From Vitis vinifera (Eukaryota > Streptophyta > Magnoliopsida > Vitales > Vitaceae), in contig NC_081817.1 in NCBI RefSeq assembly GCF_030704535.1, positions 2,495,001-2,559,000 of the forward strand: DNA of 64,000 bases. Reading direction: 5' to 3'. Numbering within the stretch: position 1 is the stretch's first letter; each line of letters opens with the position of its first letter. Under the pieces are notes generated by a model that made no database searches, was not told the DNA's origin, and was given only the letters and a program-made list of their open reading frames with translations. The translations under genes were made by a program, and so were the position numbers. Shown piece after piece: positions 24,035 through 36,249 of this stretch.

Positions 24035-25839
24035 TCACAAATCCATATGGGGATGTTTAAAACATAGCTCATCACTGTACCCTTCTTCTACCTCCACAAA
24101 CTGATAACAATACTTCTTTTCCTGGAATGGGGGTGGCACGTTTTTACAGTTTCTGTTACTCAACTGGACCTTCACCAGTCTGCACAAACGATTCTCATGT
24201 GATTTTGCTATGATTAGTGGCTCCATGGTCGCTACTTCAAGTAAATGCTCGGCCAATGAAATGATCTTCTCCTCCTCATTCATTACTCCTTCCATTTTAA
24301 TGACTTTAAGATGATCCAATCTTTTATATTCAGCGACTTCATGACTTGAGTGTTTATGACTTATGCTTGGGATGAAGTTGCTTCTAGGATCAATCTGCAT
24401 ATGGGAACAAGAAACCGTGTTTTAGAGTCAACAGAGGGGTGTATCAAAGACGAAACTATGCCTTCATCAGGCTTGTCCGTCATTTAGTTATAACTTCAAC
24501 CAAAGCTTGAAGTCCAAAGGAACTCACATTTATGAAGAGTTTCTCCAAGGAAGGACATAGTTTCAGGAAGGTAAGCAGAGCATCAATGTTGTGTTTATCC
24601 ATGGAGCTATCAATCCACCATAATTCTCTTAATTCACCGAGTTGAAAGGGCCAATGTGCTCTGGATGGGCAGGGTCTTGACGCTTCTGGCAGAAAGTGAT
24701 TCAAGAACTTGATTTGTATATGCTGAATAAAAAACCAAACCAATCAAAACCAGTATGGGTTTGGGCTTTTTTGAAACAAGGCAGAAGCATAGAAGTTCAA
24801 AATCCATGAAACATACCTCAAAAGTCCATCTACATAGTGTAAGAATTCTAACATTTGTGATGTCTGGTAGAATTTCTGAAGCTTTCAAGTCCTTGTACTT
24901 TAAGGGGTCATAGCTGGGGCCTCCTCTAAAATCAAGCATGGCATCTTTCAGGCAGGAAGAAGATTCATATTTAAACCTGGGAAGTAGCCCACCATACCGA
25001 AATTTCTGAAGGCCAGGAGCCTTAATATAGAGAGACATCAGTTGGAGACAGTTGAAAACTGTCAAGTGGTGGAAGTTATGACCAGTGTGAATAAGCAAAG
25101 TTTGTAATCCAGGGCATTCTTTGATTGTCAAGCTTTCAAGAAAGAGACACTTTGAAACCATGGAGGAAACTGCTTCACTGGTAAGACAGGTCACCGATAT
25201 TAAATGGAGAGTCTTGACAAAGATGTAAGGAGGAAATGAATGTTTGGAAAGAGAAGAAAAGCCTGGCCAGTGAGAATGATTGTCGGTCTCGAAATGCCAA
25301 CCGAACTCCCCTGAAAATTCATCCATTCCCTCAGAGAAATCCAGATGAAGTATCTCATTTGCAACAATGGTAGCTAGGAGGATACTGCCCTGGCCAAAAT
25401 GAAATTGAAGCCTCCTTGAATTCCTCAACATTTTGAGGTTAGAGTGATATAGCAACCTCCATATTGATAGATGGGGTTCATCAATATGATCAGCAAAGGC
25501 AACTGTTGCACTACCAATATCTTCTACACTTCCATATTGCACAACCAGTCTCAGTGCAGTGTTCCAGAGGCCTCTCCATCTGGTTGAAAGGAAACTGGTC
25601 TGTACTGCAGATTCAAAAGGGAGAAATGAAATGATGTAGCAGAGTACTTCGTCGGGTAACTTGCTAATTAAATCATTGGTGTTTTCTTCAATCACATCCC
25701 TGTTCCATGCACAGATAATCTTTGAGAAATTCAGAATCACCAGAATTTATCACGACAAAATAAAAAGAATAGAGTAGATTTATTACTTAGCATTTTCAGT
25801 GTCTGAGTCAAAAATCTTCTGATGTTGCTTCTTCACCAT
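24035..25839 (-). CDS. F-box/LRR protein, cluster member A
   Basis: Complete 4-exon gene: 25839-25787, 25699-24817, 24722-24528 and 24394-24035 (TGA stop), 496 aa. Exon 1 encodes a short basic leader (MVKKQHQKIFDSDTENA). Exon 2 starts with an F-box ([18 protein letters not shown], then [12 protein letters not shown]), followed by irregular leucine-rich repeats ([54 protein letters not shown]). Exon 3 carries LRELWWIDSSMDK and FLKLCPSLEKLFIN. Exon 4 has an FBD-like tail (RLDHLKVIKMEGVMNEEEK, PLIIAKSHENRL). F-box proteins join SCF ubiquitin ligases through SKP1; the target here is unknown. I recall the family as like Arabidopsis At2g39490. Its block duplicate H is broken, so A is the working copy of that pair. 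Confidence 0.85.
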
Positions 25840-26128
25840 GTTGGATTCAGCTATGAAACTTCATGGCTTCCAAGGTTGTGATTTCAACTATTTAGCAGAT
25901 AAGCTGTTCATGAATTGGAGGCTAGTGAAAAAGGGGAAAAAAACAAATTCTGAGACGGCAAAGGAGCTTTCCCATAGTTAATTTAATGCGGCTCGGAAAA
26001 GAGAGCTAGAAATATCATTTGATAGTAGATGAAAACCAAGTCTTCATTTTGTCTTTGGAAGCATGAGAGCTACCAAAGATTTATTTATTTATTTGTTTTC
26101 TACTAATAATTTCTCCTTGTGATTGGTT

Positions 26129-26884
26129 TGATACGATCCACACAATGAAATTGAGAAACTTGTGAATCAATAATGACTCCAAGATCGTCTAGAAACAAAA
26201 TTGTATGAAACCGTGACCGGTTGCTTATATGGAAACAAGAAACTTGGTATAATGAAGATGTCACGATCAATTATGGAAGGATTGATTGATAAGTCGAAGA
26301 AGAACGCCATGAAAAATCTTTCCTATAAGTTCAAAGAGTTCTAAAAGAACCAAAAAGAATTTTCTCTCACAAAATTATGAATGAAATTTGTATTATTTTT
26401 CAATAAGTTGATGGTTATTTAAATATAAAGAGGTCCACGAATTTGGAGTTAGAAAATCCCTAAATATTCTAGAATCACAGATAGCTAAAAAAGGAAACTA
26501 AAATATCCTGATTCTAAAAATTGAATCCATTATTTCCTAAAATCATGCCTACCTCAAAGTAAAAAAAGAAACAAGAGAATTTGTAATTTATTACTTCCTC
26601 ATAAAATTCGAAAATTAAAATATAATAATAGATAAGAAAGGTAATTTAGTAATTTTAGAAGATTGCTTTAATTGCACCAACCAATTTCCTTGATGAGTCA
26701 AAAATTGGGTCATCACCAATTTAGAAAACTCCATTCAATCCACGCAATTTGTAACATGTTCTCTTTGGCGAATTCTTCTAGATTATGGAACTTATAGAGC
26801 ATCTTCCAAGGATTCACCTCAACCTAAATATTGTGAATCAATCCATTGAGAGTTTCCTTAAACTTTTTAGTCGTGCCCACATCA
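26129..26884. mobile_element. Solo LTR between F-box genes A and B, 756 bp
   Basis: It starts TGATAC and ends ACATCA. A perfect 5-bp target duplication, TGGTT, lies at 26124-26128 and 26885-26889. The paralogous block at 56091-56115 reads straight through the site (GATTGGTTGCTGAG) and so preserves the empty target. No internal region is left. It inserted after the A-B/H-I block duplication. The - strand is the more likely sense, but I am not sure. Confidence 0.85.
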
Positions 26885-26994
26885 TGGTTGCTGAGAGAAT
26901 AGGGGAAAGTGAAGGAATATGTGTATCTTAAAAAGATTACATTCAACCAAGATAAAATTCACATAATGATTCTGCAAAGCGAAGAAATTGGTAT

Positions 26995-28586
26995 TTACAA
27001 ATCCATATGAACATGCCTAGAGCATATCTCACCACTGTATCCTTCTTCCACTTTCACAAACTTGTAAAGAAATTTATTTTCCTGCAGACCGACTTTTACC
27101 AATTTGGATAAATGGTTGTCATGTGATTTTGCTATGACTAATGGCTCCGTAGTCACTACCTCAAGTAAATTCTCTGCCAATGAAATCTTGTCCTCCTCCT
27201 TCATCGCTCCTTCCAATTTAATGAACTTAAGGTGATTTAATCTTGTATGCTGAGGAACTTCACTTAAGCGTTTGCTTGTGCTCCGGCCGCTGTAGCCTGT
27301 AGGATCAATCTGCAAATTGTATAGGCAGGATAGATATAAAGCATTGTGATGAGAAGCAGAATCTAGGGTGCACAACTAGAAAGTTAGAAGTAGAAAATCT
27401 AGTCTGAAAGAACTCACACTTATGAAAAGATTTTCCAGAGAAGGACACATCTTGAGGAAGGAGAGCAGAACAATAATGTTATATTTATCCATGGAATTAT
27501 CAATCCACCATAACTCTTCTAAATAATCTAAACATGAAGAAAATCTAGTGTGCAGATTGATCTCTTGGTAACCAAACATTTTGATTGGCATATGCTGCAT
27601 AAAAGACCAAACCAGTCAATACCAGAAGCATACAAGCTGAAAAACCATAAGAGATGAGGAAGTACAAAAAAACATACCTCCTCAAAAGTCCATCTACGTA
27701 GAGTAAGAATTTGAACTTTTTTTATGGCTGACACAAGTTCCAAGTAACCCGAGGGATCAGAGGCTAGGCCTCCTTCAAAGTCGAGCATGGCATCTTTCAG
27801 GCATAAAGAAGATGCACAAGTAAACTTCGGAAAGAGCCCACGAAATCGAAATTTATCAAGGTTAGAAGCATTAATGCGGAGAAACTTCAGATGGAGACAA
27901 TTAAAAATCATCAAGTGCGAAAAGCGATCAGAGGCATCAATGTGTAAGGAATGTAATCCAGGGCACCCTTTGATTATCAAGTTTTCAAGAGACTGGAATT
28001 TTGAAATTGTAGAGGAAACTGCCTCACTAGTAAGATTAGTCACTGATATTAAATGGAGAGTCCTGATCATGTTAGAAGGAGAGACTGATGTTAATGGAGG
28101 ATGTGTGAAAACAGAAGTAGACCACCGGTAAGTCTTCAAGTGCCCACCAATCTCACTTGGAGATTCATCCCTTTCTGTGTGGAAATCCAGATGAAGTGCC
28201 TCATTAGGCACAATGGTGGCTATGAGGAAACTACCCTGGCCAAAGTTAAATCGAAGCCCCCTACAGTTCTTTAGCGGTACCAGTTCAGATTCGAATTCAT
28301 ACCTCCTTGTTGATAGACCAAGTTGATGTGCGTCATCAAGGAGGTAACAAATTTCCCCACAAATTTCTTCCACAGACCCATCTTTCTGTGTGGTTTGGAG
28401 TGCTTTTTTCCAAAGGCCTCTCCATCTGGTTGAGAGGAGACTGGCTCTCACTGCACATCCGAAAGGGAGTGAGGAAATGATGTGGCCCAGAATATCATCA
28501 GGTAAGGCACTAATTAAATCATCCGACGTTTTTTCTTCAATTGCATCCCTGTTCCAGAAGAGGGATTCAGAATGATCAGAATTCAT
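26995..28586 (-). CDS. F-box/LRR protein, cluster member B
   Basis: Exons 28586-27678, 27594-27418 and 27309-26995 (TAA stop) give 466 aa from the ATG at 28586 ([14 protein letters not shown]). F-box: [18 protein letters not shown], then [17 protein letters not shown] and tail blocks match gene A's ([60 protein letters not shown]). The start is unusual. The family's normal exon-1 start reads ATA at 28713-28715, and the exon-1 donor has an extra G that would put exon 2 out of frame. However, what is an intron in A and D stays open here in frame with the F-box, which supplies the ATG used. The tail is about 15 residues shorter than in its duplicate I. It is probably functional only if transcribed without that intron. 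Confidence 0.7.
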
Positions 28587-29391
28587 CAATGAGAAAGAAA
28601 AATAGCAGAGTAGATTTATTACCCTTTCGAATTTGCAACTGTGGGGATCGAAATTGTTTCTTCCGCCATGCTGCTGTTGTTGTTTCTTCACTTTGTTCTG
28701 GTTCTTCTTCCCTATGTTGGACTCACCTCTTTCAGGGACTATGGATGAGACTGAACGGCTTCTATGGGTGGAAGTTCTGCTAATCTGCTGAGAAACTCAC
28801 CTTGATAATAAAATCTTGGGAAAGTTAGGTTTTGGGTCGGCGTGGAAAATATATGATTTTGATAATCCAATTTTACGTATTTCAAAATTAATAATGTAAT
28901 TAGAAAATATTTGGAGAATCATGCACTTTCAGCTTATATGTATTTTAATGCCAAAAATACCCTTCACCTTGCCAGCTAAGCGTTCCACATCTGAAAATTC
29001 AGAAGAGAAAAAACCCTCCGAAAAACCACAAAGCCAATATCTCTCTCATATACTGCTTTTCCCGTTCTCTCCCATTCTCAATCTCAGAAACCCAAAATGC
29101 TGTAAAACCTAACCTCTTTCATTTCTGTAACATTCTCGTCTCCCATTTTGTTGATAAACATCAACAGCCCAAAACCTAACGTTCCCAAAAAAAAAGTTAT
29201 AATGCTGCGGACGAGAAGAATTTATCAGGTGGATGTGTTGGTAAATGAGAAACGAATCAGAAGGAAGAGACACGAGACTACGGGAGGAAACCGGGAAAGG
29301 TGATATCCTTTTTGTTCCCAAATTACTTGATCCAGAAACCCTAATTTCTGAAACGAAGATCAGATCCGGGGAAAATTGGTGATCGGAATCA
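28587..29391. other. Region between F-box B and the V-ATPase fragment
   Basis: It holds the homologue of the family's first exon (basic, Gln-rich KKQQQQHGGRNN, about 28625-28715), probably transcribed as the leader of gene B, followed by AT-rich sequence and the region upstream of the divergent V-ATPase fragment. No further gene is seen. Confidence 0.5.
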
Positions 29392-29742
29392 ATGGTGGGT
29401 GCATCGAGCTCATGGTCTCGCGCACTGGTTCAGATCTCACCTTACACCTTCTCCGCCATCGGCGTTTCCGTCTTGGGTGCCGCTTGGTACTTTCTCTTCC
29501 CTTCCTCCCTTGTAAAATCCACTAAAAGAAAACAACTACTAAAATTTTTGCATTCTTGTCGAACCAGCGGAGGTTTAGGTTAAATTAATACATTATATTT
29601 GTTTTTTTTTTTTTTTTTTTGTTGGATCGTTGTTTTGATGGTTGCGTTATTGCTGCATTTTTAAGGGAATTTATATAACTGGAAGTAGTTTAATTGGTGT
29701 TGCCATCAAAGCTCTTCGGATTACTTCAAAAAATCTGATCAG
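29392..29742 (+). pseudogene. V-ATPase subunit c'' fragment (first two exons)
   Basis: Exon 1 (about 29392-29483) encodes MVGASSSWSRALVQISPYTF followed by SAIGVSVLGAAW. Exon 2 (29666-29742) encodes GIYITGSSLIGVAIKALR and then ITSKNLI. Together they match the N-terminal third of the vacuolar H+-ATPase c'' proteolipid. The join appears one base short of keeping frame, and none of the later exons (FCEAVAIYGV and onward) is visible downstream. It is therefore a partial copy that kept an intron, not a retrocopy. It is the first of several gene fragments in this region. Confidence 0.75.
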
Positions 29743-30839
29743 GTGAGTACTTCAACTTTCTTTCTTTCTTTCTTTTTTTCTCGCTGGTTTTATGGATCAT
29801 TGATGCGGTATTACATGGACTGGCTTATTAATGAGAGGTAACTGACAACTTCCATGTGTAAAAAAAATTGAATTATGCCACCACTTACTAGATTGTCCAG
29901 GCATAGGTTACATGGTCGTAGGATAAGCTGATACGCCTATTTACCATCAATATCAATGAGTGTCAATTCTGAAATCTTACTGAACATACATTTGGACAAA
30001 TCAATATCAATATTTCGGCCAATATTTCAGTATGGTTCATGTTGATATTCTATAATATTATTGGTATTCCTCATTTACTTTGATGAGCTGAAGATTTTTG
30101 TGCTCATTTCCTATGCAATACTTGCTTGTTTTGAGCTTAATTTGAAGACTCATTCAAGATTGATGCTAAATTCACAAAGTTTCGGCACTATAGAATTGTA
30201 ATAGACTTTGTTTTTATTTTTTTTCATTTGGATTACAGCCTGTTTGTTTCTTTGGATTATTCCAGCTACTTCAATGTGTTGGAATTCATTAATATTGAAA
30301 CCCTAGCGTTTTTTAGCGGCCATTTATTCTTTTATTTTTTTTTGTCTCTTGCATTGTAGATATGTGCCTAGTGGAGTGAAGGCTGGTTCTTATTATAAGT
30401 TTTTATGCATCTTTGAAATTCTTGTTTTTCTCTGTCATCCAAGATGGGTACTTGTTGACTGTTTAAGTACATGATGTATTATCATCTGTGGTATGCATCC
30501 TCTCAGAAGGTATAAGGTCTCTGAAAGGAAAAAATAGAGTAATGAAGAATATGCATAAAGCTTCTGGTCATAGCAGTTAAAACATCTATTGAAATAGGTC
30601 CAGAACTATATTTCAAACTATAATTCCCTTTGTACTTCATCTGAAGTTGATGTTAGACAATACAATGCCTGTAATTGGAGTAATAAGAACTTCTTAATTT
30701 CTTTGGTTGTATAGCCCCTAGTTGTGATCTGAAGGGAATATGATCACAAGTTATTATAATCAGTTTCTGATAAAAATTGAGACGTGGACAAAAAAAGTTA
30801 GAAAAATAAATAATAATAATATTAAAGTGGCTGAATACC

Positions 30840-31020
30840 AAAGCAAGCTTAAAGTGGCCGAATACCAAAAATAGCATGAAGAAGAAATAGAGGAAGAGAA
30901 AATTATTAAGAATAAATTGACAAAGTCTACATAAGCTTAAAGTGCCACAAGCTTAAAGTGGTTGAATACCATGCTGAAAAATTGCATGAAGAAGAGATAG
31001 AGGAAGAGAAACAAGAACAA
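30840..31020 (+). repeat. Duplicated coiled-coil-like coding fragment
   Basis: Two related segments (about 30845-30902 and 30951-31012) share GCTTAAAGTGG and GAATACCA and then a GAAGAAGA/GAGATAGAGGAAGAG run. The second reads KLKVVEYHAEKLHEEEIEEE in one frame, charged and coiled-coil-like, so it may come from an exon. I do not recognise the parent gene, and no long open frame surrounds it. Confidence 0.35.
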
Positions 31021-33691
31021 AGCAAACTCCTTCACAGTTTTATCAAATAAACAATCTAGTCTATTTGATGTAGAGCATGTTAACAAGAAATGAGCAAATT
31101 TATTTGTTGGGAATACTTTTTGTGAATAATTGCAAATCCAGGGCTGTGATAAAAGGAATGATGATGGTGCGAGTTTTGGTCCATATAAACAAAAGAGTAT
31201 GGCTATAGCCTGTGCTAGCTAATAATTTGGCAAAACCCCTGTAAGGGTTCCACACATTTGAGGCGTAAATCAGTGTATGAGCTATTGGATTTCAAATCAG
31301 GGTTTGACTTGAAATCATTGGAAAGTGCTTGAAATTGAGAAGATGGTGTCTTTGGTTGTATTTGATTGGGTTCTAAGCATTAGGATTATGGAAAGTGAAT
31401 TAGGAATGCTGATGATTGAAAGGAGTTGAAGAGGTTGTCGTGCAGCCATAGAATGAGGCATGGCAGAAAGAAAGAGGATGAGGAGGGTTTTGAGAACGCA
31501 CCCAGGGTAGTAAAGGGGTGGTAAGAGGTCCAGAGGAAGAAGAGGTGGAAATGTTGTATACATGCCAAGTTCATTTAAGCTATCAGGGAATCAGCCCCTA
31601 GGGCAATAACGACTTTCTTCACCATTGCAGTTAGTGAAGAAAGGATTGTCAATACTTTGTTCACAGTGTTGTTTAGAAGAAGACGATGTAAAAAACCTTG
31701 TTGCTTTGCAATATTGATAGGAAATGGCTTTTTGATGGTCATTCTCACAAACAGTGTCAAATTGTGAGGGCAAAATAATTCTCTTGACAATGATAGAAAT
31801 TAGTAGGAAAAATATCTTTTATAACTAGAAGAGTTATAGCATAGGAAACACATCCTTTATAACTAGAAGAGTTATAGTATATAAAAACTCTCTCCCAAGT
31901 CTATTTGAAGATTCATCATTTGTCTCCGATGGAATAACCAACTATAAATTACATGGGATATGAGATAATGGGGATATAACTATTAGAGCATAGTTAAAAA
32001 ATAATGGAATCAAATCTAAAGATAGTGAGGATCAGATGCAGTTATATTGTTGTAGTTATCCTCTCAGTACTCAGATATATTGCACTTTTTGTTTTTTGCC
32101 TTGTTGGACTCTTGGTTTCCTTGGACTCACATTTTGCAAAGTTATTTATACAACATTGATTTCAATTTTATAAAAAAAGTCATTAATAAAAAAGCCCCCC
32201 CTTCACTTGCTAATGATGGTCAGATATGAATTACCACCAGACTAGACCTCATATGCAGTGAGTAGTGCGGTTATTTGTTCTCCCTTGTGCCAGCCTTGTT
32301 CCCGCATGTTTACTTAGAAATTGATGAAACCTCTCTAATGCTTATGTGAATGTCTCACATTGCCGATGCTTTGTAATTTCACTGCAGGAGAACAGAAAAT
32401 GAATAAACTTCCAGCTATCAAATTGACTAGGTATGCTGCATATTGATTAATTTTATCCCTGGAAATTGAATTCTAATACTTGTAGCAAGATATTTTGGAA
32501 CATTTGAATATGTGAAGTATTTGGAACCTTTAACTAGGGCCCTCTGATCGCTGATATTGTATCTTGCAACTTCAATTGATTAAAACCTGAGTTCATAAAA
32601 GAGGCTTGGATTTGGCAACTTCGGTTGAGTTGGGTTTTAGACAAATGAACTTCATGTTTAGATTGAGCTTGGATTGATTTTCAATCTGATATGACCCACC
32701 AGAATTACACCTTAAATTTTATGCCATCTTATTAGTAGAGTTGTCATTCATTTCCTTAAATCAGTTCCAACTTTTTCTATCAACTGATAAACGAATTGAT
32801 CAAGAATGCCTATCATAAAATAAAAAATAAATAAAAAACAACGAATTAGATACTAATGGTTCCCTATTCTTACAGTATTTTATACTGGTGTAATTGATCC
32901 ATTAATATGTAGTACAACATAATATATTTAAAATATTGAACATGGGAACCTGTCTCAGGTTTTGAGTAACTGGCAATGTTCATAGTTTTTGGAATCTGCT
33001 CACAAATATACCAGATAATAGGAGGATCTACTGTGTCCCATAGAGTGCTACTAGCCTACCACAGTATTCTTTATCAGTTTTTTATATAAATAAGATATTC
33101 AACTGCCAGGATTAATACATCTCAATGGTTAAAATTTTCACTTAATCACTATACTAAGTTTCTGTTTATGTTGCTTTGCTTTCAATCAAAAAGTGGTGTG
33201 CTAAGTTTGCTTATTATCATATTATCATTTGAGCTCTCTCTTTCCCTGTACCCCGTTTCTCATTTATTGGGATGTGAGAGAACAATTTTGTTGACTTCTG
33301 GTCAAATCTGAGTGATATTAACATTCTGATTCCAGTGTTCTTTAGCTTTCAGCAGCATTCTGCTGGAAATTATAGTTGATATAAAGTTGTTTATTGTCTA
33401 ATTGTTTGACCTGTTCTGTTCTCAAATCGGAGAGGCTTGCTAATCCGGGATTTGCAATTCCACTAGTTTTTTTTTTTTTTTTTTTTTTTTGTGTTTATGA
33501 TCAAACGAGCTAATACATTAATCTAATTCCAATTAATTTACTTGAGTGATACTAGTTGTTTCAACATGCAATACATGATAAGTTTTTGGTAAAAAATCTT
33601 TAGTTTTTGTTGACTTTATTGCATAGGTCTTATTTGGTAGATTTCTTTGTACTTTTAAGATAATAACTATTATTTTTTCTTTTATTTGCAG
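31021..33691. other. Intergenic, no whole gene; unidentified Cys-rich frame
   Basis: Mostly AT-rich sequence. A - strand frame at 31591-31773 reads as a Cys-rich segment (YCKATRFF, KQHCEQSIDN, FFTNCNGEESRYC) that could be another captured exon, but I cannot name a family. A T run occurs at 33468-33490. Nothing else is supported. Confidence 0.35.
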
Positions 33692-34208
33692 TGAACAAAA
33701 AGGTTTCAGCTAACAAATTGAAACAACAGGCGGTCAAGGCTTCCTACGAACATGAAAGGCAAAAATATGTTGAAACTTCTCAATCAATACCTTCTTATTC
33801 TTGCCCAAATGGGGGTATTATTTCTTCTCATTATTTTCCTTGTTAATTTGGTTACAATTGAAGTGCATTGCATTAGCATTGAGTCCATAGTTTTGATACT
33901 TATTCCATTGGTTTTGAACTTTGAAGTTTATTTAGACAGTGTAACTTGTCCAAAAGAAAAACAGTGGAAAGTTCAAAATTCTGAACCATGTTTACTTCAT
34001 CCTGGAGATCCTCCTAGAAGACTAATTTTCACCCAAATGATTAGATGTTGTCAAATATTATTTGACTATGTGGCTTATTTCTACAGGTGCGGCCTTATAA
34101 ACTGTGGATTGAAATGGAAAATATTGAGAAAGGGATTGTAGAAATCATTGCTCAGAATAATATAAAATGGCTTGTTATGGGAGCTGCAGCAGATAAATAT
34201 TATTCAAA
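33692..34208 (+). pseudogene. USP-domain (U-box/USP kinase type) gene fragment
   Basis: Two exon-like pieces: 33692-33814 and 34087-34208, with AG acceptors and GT donors. The first reads KVSANKLKQQAVKASYEHER, changes frame after the following QK, then NMLKLLNQYLLILAQMG. The second reads PYKLWIEMENIEKGIVEIIA and then NNIKWLVMGAAADKYYSK. These are the hallmark blocks of the universal stress protein domain in plant U-box/USP proteins. The frame change and the missing start, end, U-box and kinase parts make it a broken partial copy. Confidence 0.75.
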
Positions 34209-35308
34209 GTATTAACCATCTATTACAAGTTCTTATTGTTGACTGCATTGATTTATTTGATATTGTTGTAGAATTACTCGAGGCTTCCACCTTAGGCATT
34301 TGGGATAAAAGTTTTGTTGAATTTAGTGGAATTTATTGAAGCTTCTACAAGAATTATCCAATATTAGTGCACAAGTATTGTTGCTCTGTAGGAGGCCTCT
34401 TGATGTAGCCTAGTCGGTTATAAATTGCTATGAAGATTAACCCAATTTTAAGTCATAAAAGATCAGCTCCTCGTAGTGCTATACTTTTCTTTTCAGCATT
34501 TTAGGAATTAAATTGGCAGACATATCTTTTCAATATATTTCTCAGGCAGTTGATAAAGTTGGGTTATTTCTTTTGTGTTAGAATCAATGTTGCTCTGGCG
34601 CTTCAAAATATGTGATACATGTAGAGGGTTATGGATTGTGAGCTATCAATGGGAGCATCCATCAAAGAAAAGAGGAACACATTCCTAGTATACAGGAAGT
34701 TCCACAGTATACTTTCTTAATTTGTTCCTCTTTTGAATGATATCTCAAAACAAGCAAAGCACTCACATTGCATATGCTATGTTGTTTTAACAAATCATTT
34801 ACCCAAGCTATGAAAAAAAAAAACAAAAGGAAAATTGGATGCTTTGATAATTTAGCCATGTCTTTATATTTGAGGATTAGATGAATTGATACCTAAACAC
34901 ATTGGAGATTGATCAAACTTATGTATCTAATTGAGAAACTTATTGGTGTGAGCTAGTTATTTAATATTTTATAAGTACGTATTCTTTAAAAGAATTTGAA
35001 GACTGTAGCATGTAACAGCATGATTGAGAATGAAAATTTCAGCAAAAGGAAGAAAATGTTTATTTAAAATTAAGTCTCGTGATTTTAACTCAAGGCATTA
35101 GCTTTGGTATGTGCATGTGCAATTAATTATAATTAAGGTATTGTTTTTAGGCTGATAACATTAAAATGCCCTGATAACCTTAAAATGTGCAGATATCAAA
35201 ATAGGTCAAACTTATACCAATTTAATTGATGCATTTGCTTTCAGTTTCTAAATTTACTGATCCAGTCTCATGAAGATTGCAGGAAAATGGTTGAGGTCAA
35301 GTCATTCA

Positions 35309-35419
35309 GAGAAAAAGGTGGAGCCTGAGGCATCTTTTGAAATTTTGACCAACCCAGCGTGGGTGGTTCCTGCTGAGGAGAAGTTCATTAAATTTCTGGA
35401 AGAAAGCAGATATGTCCCA
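35309..35419 (+). pseudogene. 26S proteasome subunit RPN2 (PSMD1) fragment
   Basis: The frame reads EKKVEPEASFEILTNPAW, then VVPAEEKFIKFLEESRYVP. This is the conserved C-terminal segment of the proteasome regulatory subunit RPN2 (usual EPSFEILTNPARVVPAQ). The similarity begins and ends abruptly, and the expected VLLRDLRP continuation is absent. A single captured exon piece. Confidence 0.75.
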
Positions 35420-36249
35420 GGGGAAAAACTCATAAAGAAAGAAAAAAATGTGCATTTGTGTTGAGCTAGTACAACATGAATAGATTTTGTGACTCTTTTG
35501 TATTAGTGAACTATGTTTTGTTCTTCACTTACCTTACCACCCCCTCCCCCACATTTCTCACATGCAAAATAATGTTCTCAAATCTCTCCCTCATTGTAAC
35601 TGTGTAAATGTGGATCTAATTGAAATCGGTCTTGTTTGTTTCAATCCAGTAGCTTGATTTTTCTTCCTGTCTTTTATGATGGGTTATGATGTTGAATGAT
35701 GCTTATATGATAGAGTGTGAAGCAAATCCTTTTGTGTGCACAATTGGGGATAGATAGTTTTCATTGAAAACAAATCTCTACTCTTGAGTGCTTTAAACTT
35801 TTTCATTTCTTTCACTTTGCTGAGAAATTATTGTTTGGGATTCACTTGGTTGTGTGTGTGTCTATTTGGAGAACTGAACATTGGGTACCTCTCTGCAAAG
35901 ATGCTCTGAAATAATTGGAAGACAACAGCTCTAGATGATCTTTTTGGTTTCCAATCACACACCACCACAAGAACAGAATCTCAGATAAGAAATGATGAAC
36001 TTTTGAGCAATTTTTTATTTTGTTCTGGCCAATAGGAATATCTCTGATGGTATTGATAGGGAAAAAAAATAGACACATTTTCCATAGATATAGTTGTTAG
36101 CTTTACATTTCAAATAAAACAGATTCCAAAGCTTATGATATGTCTAAAATTTGAGTTGCTATTGAATATTAAATGGAACTAGTCATACCATTCATATTTT
36201 GTTTCAAATTAACTATTGCTAAGAAGAATTTCCTGAATACACAATCCAA

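Noticed and set aside
29392-29583. Stand-alone 63-residue protein
   Set aside because: It is exon 1 of a V-ATPase c'' copy read into its intron, not an independent small protein.
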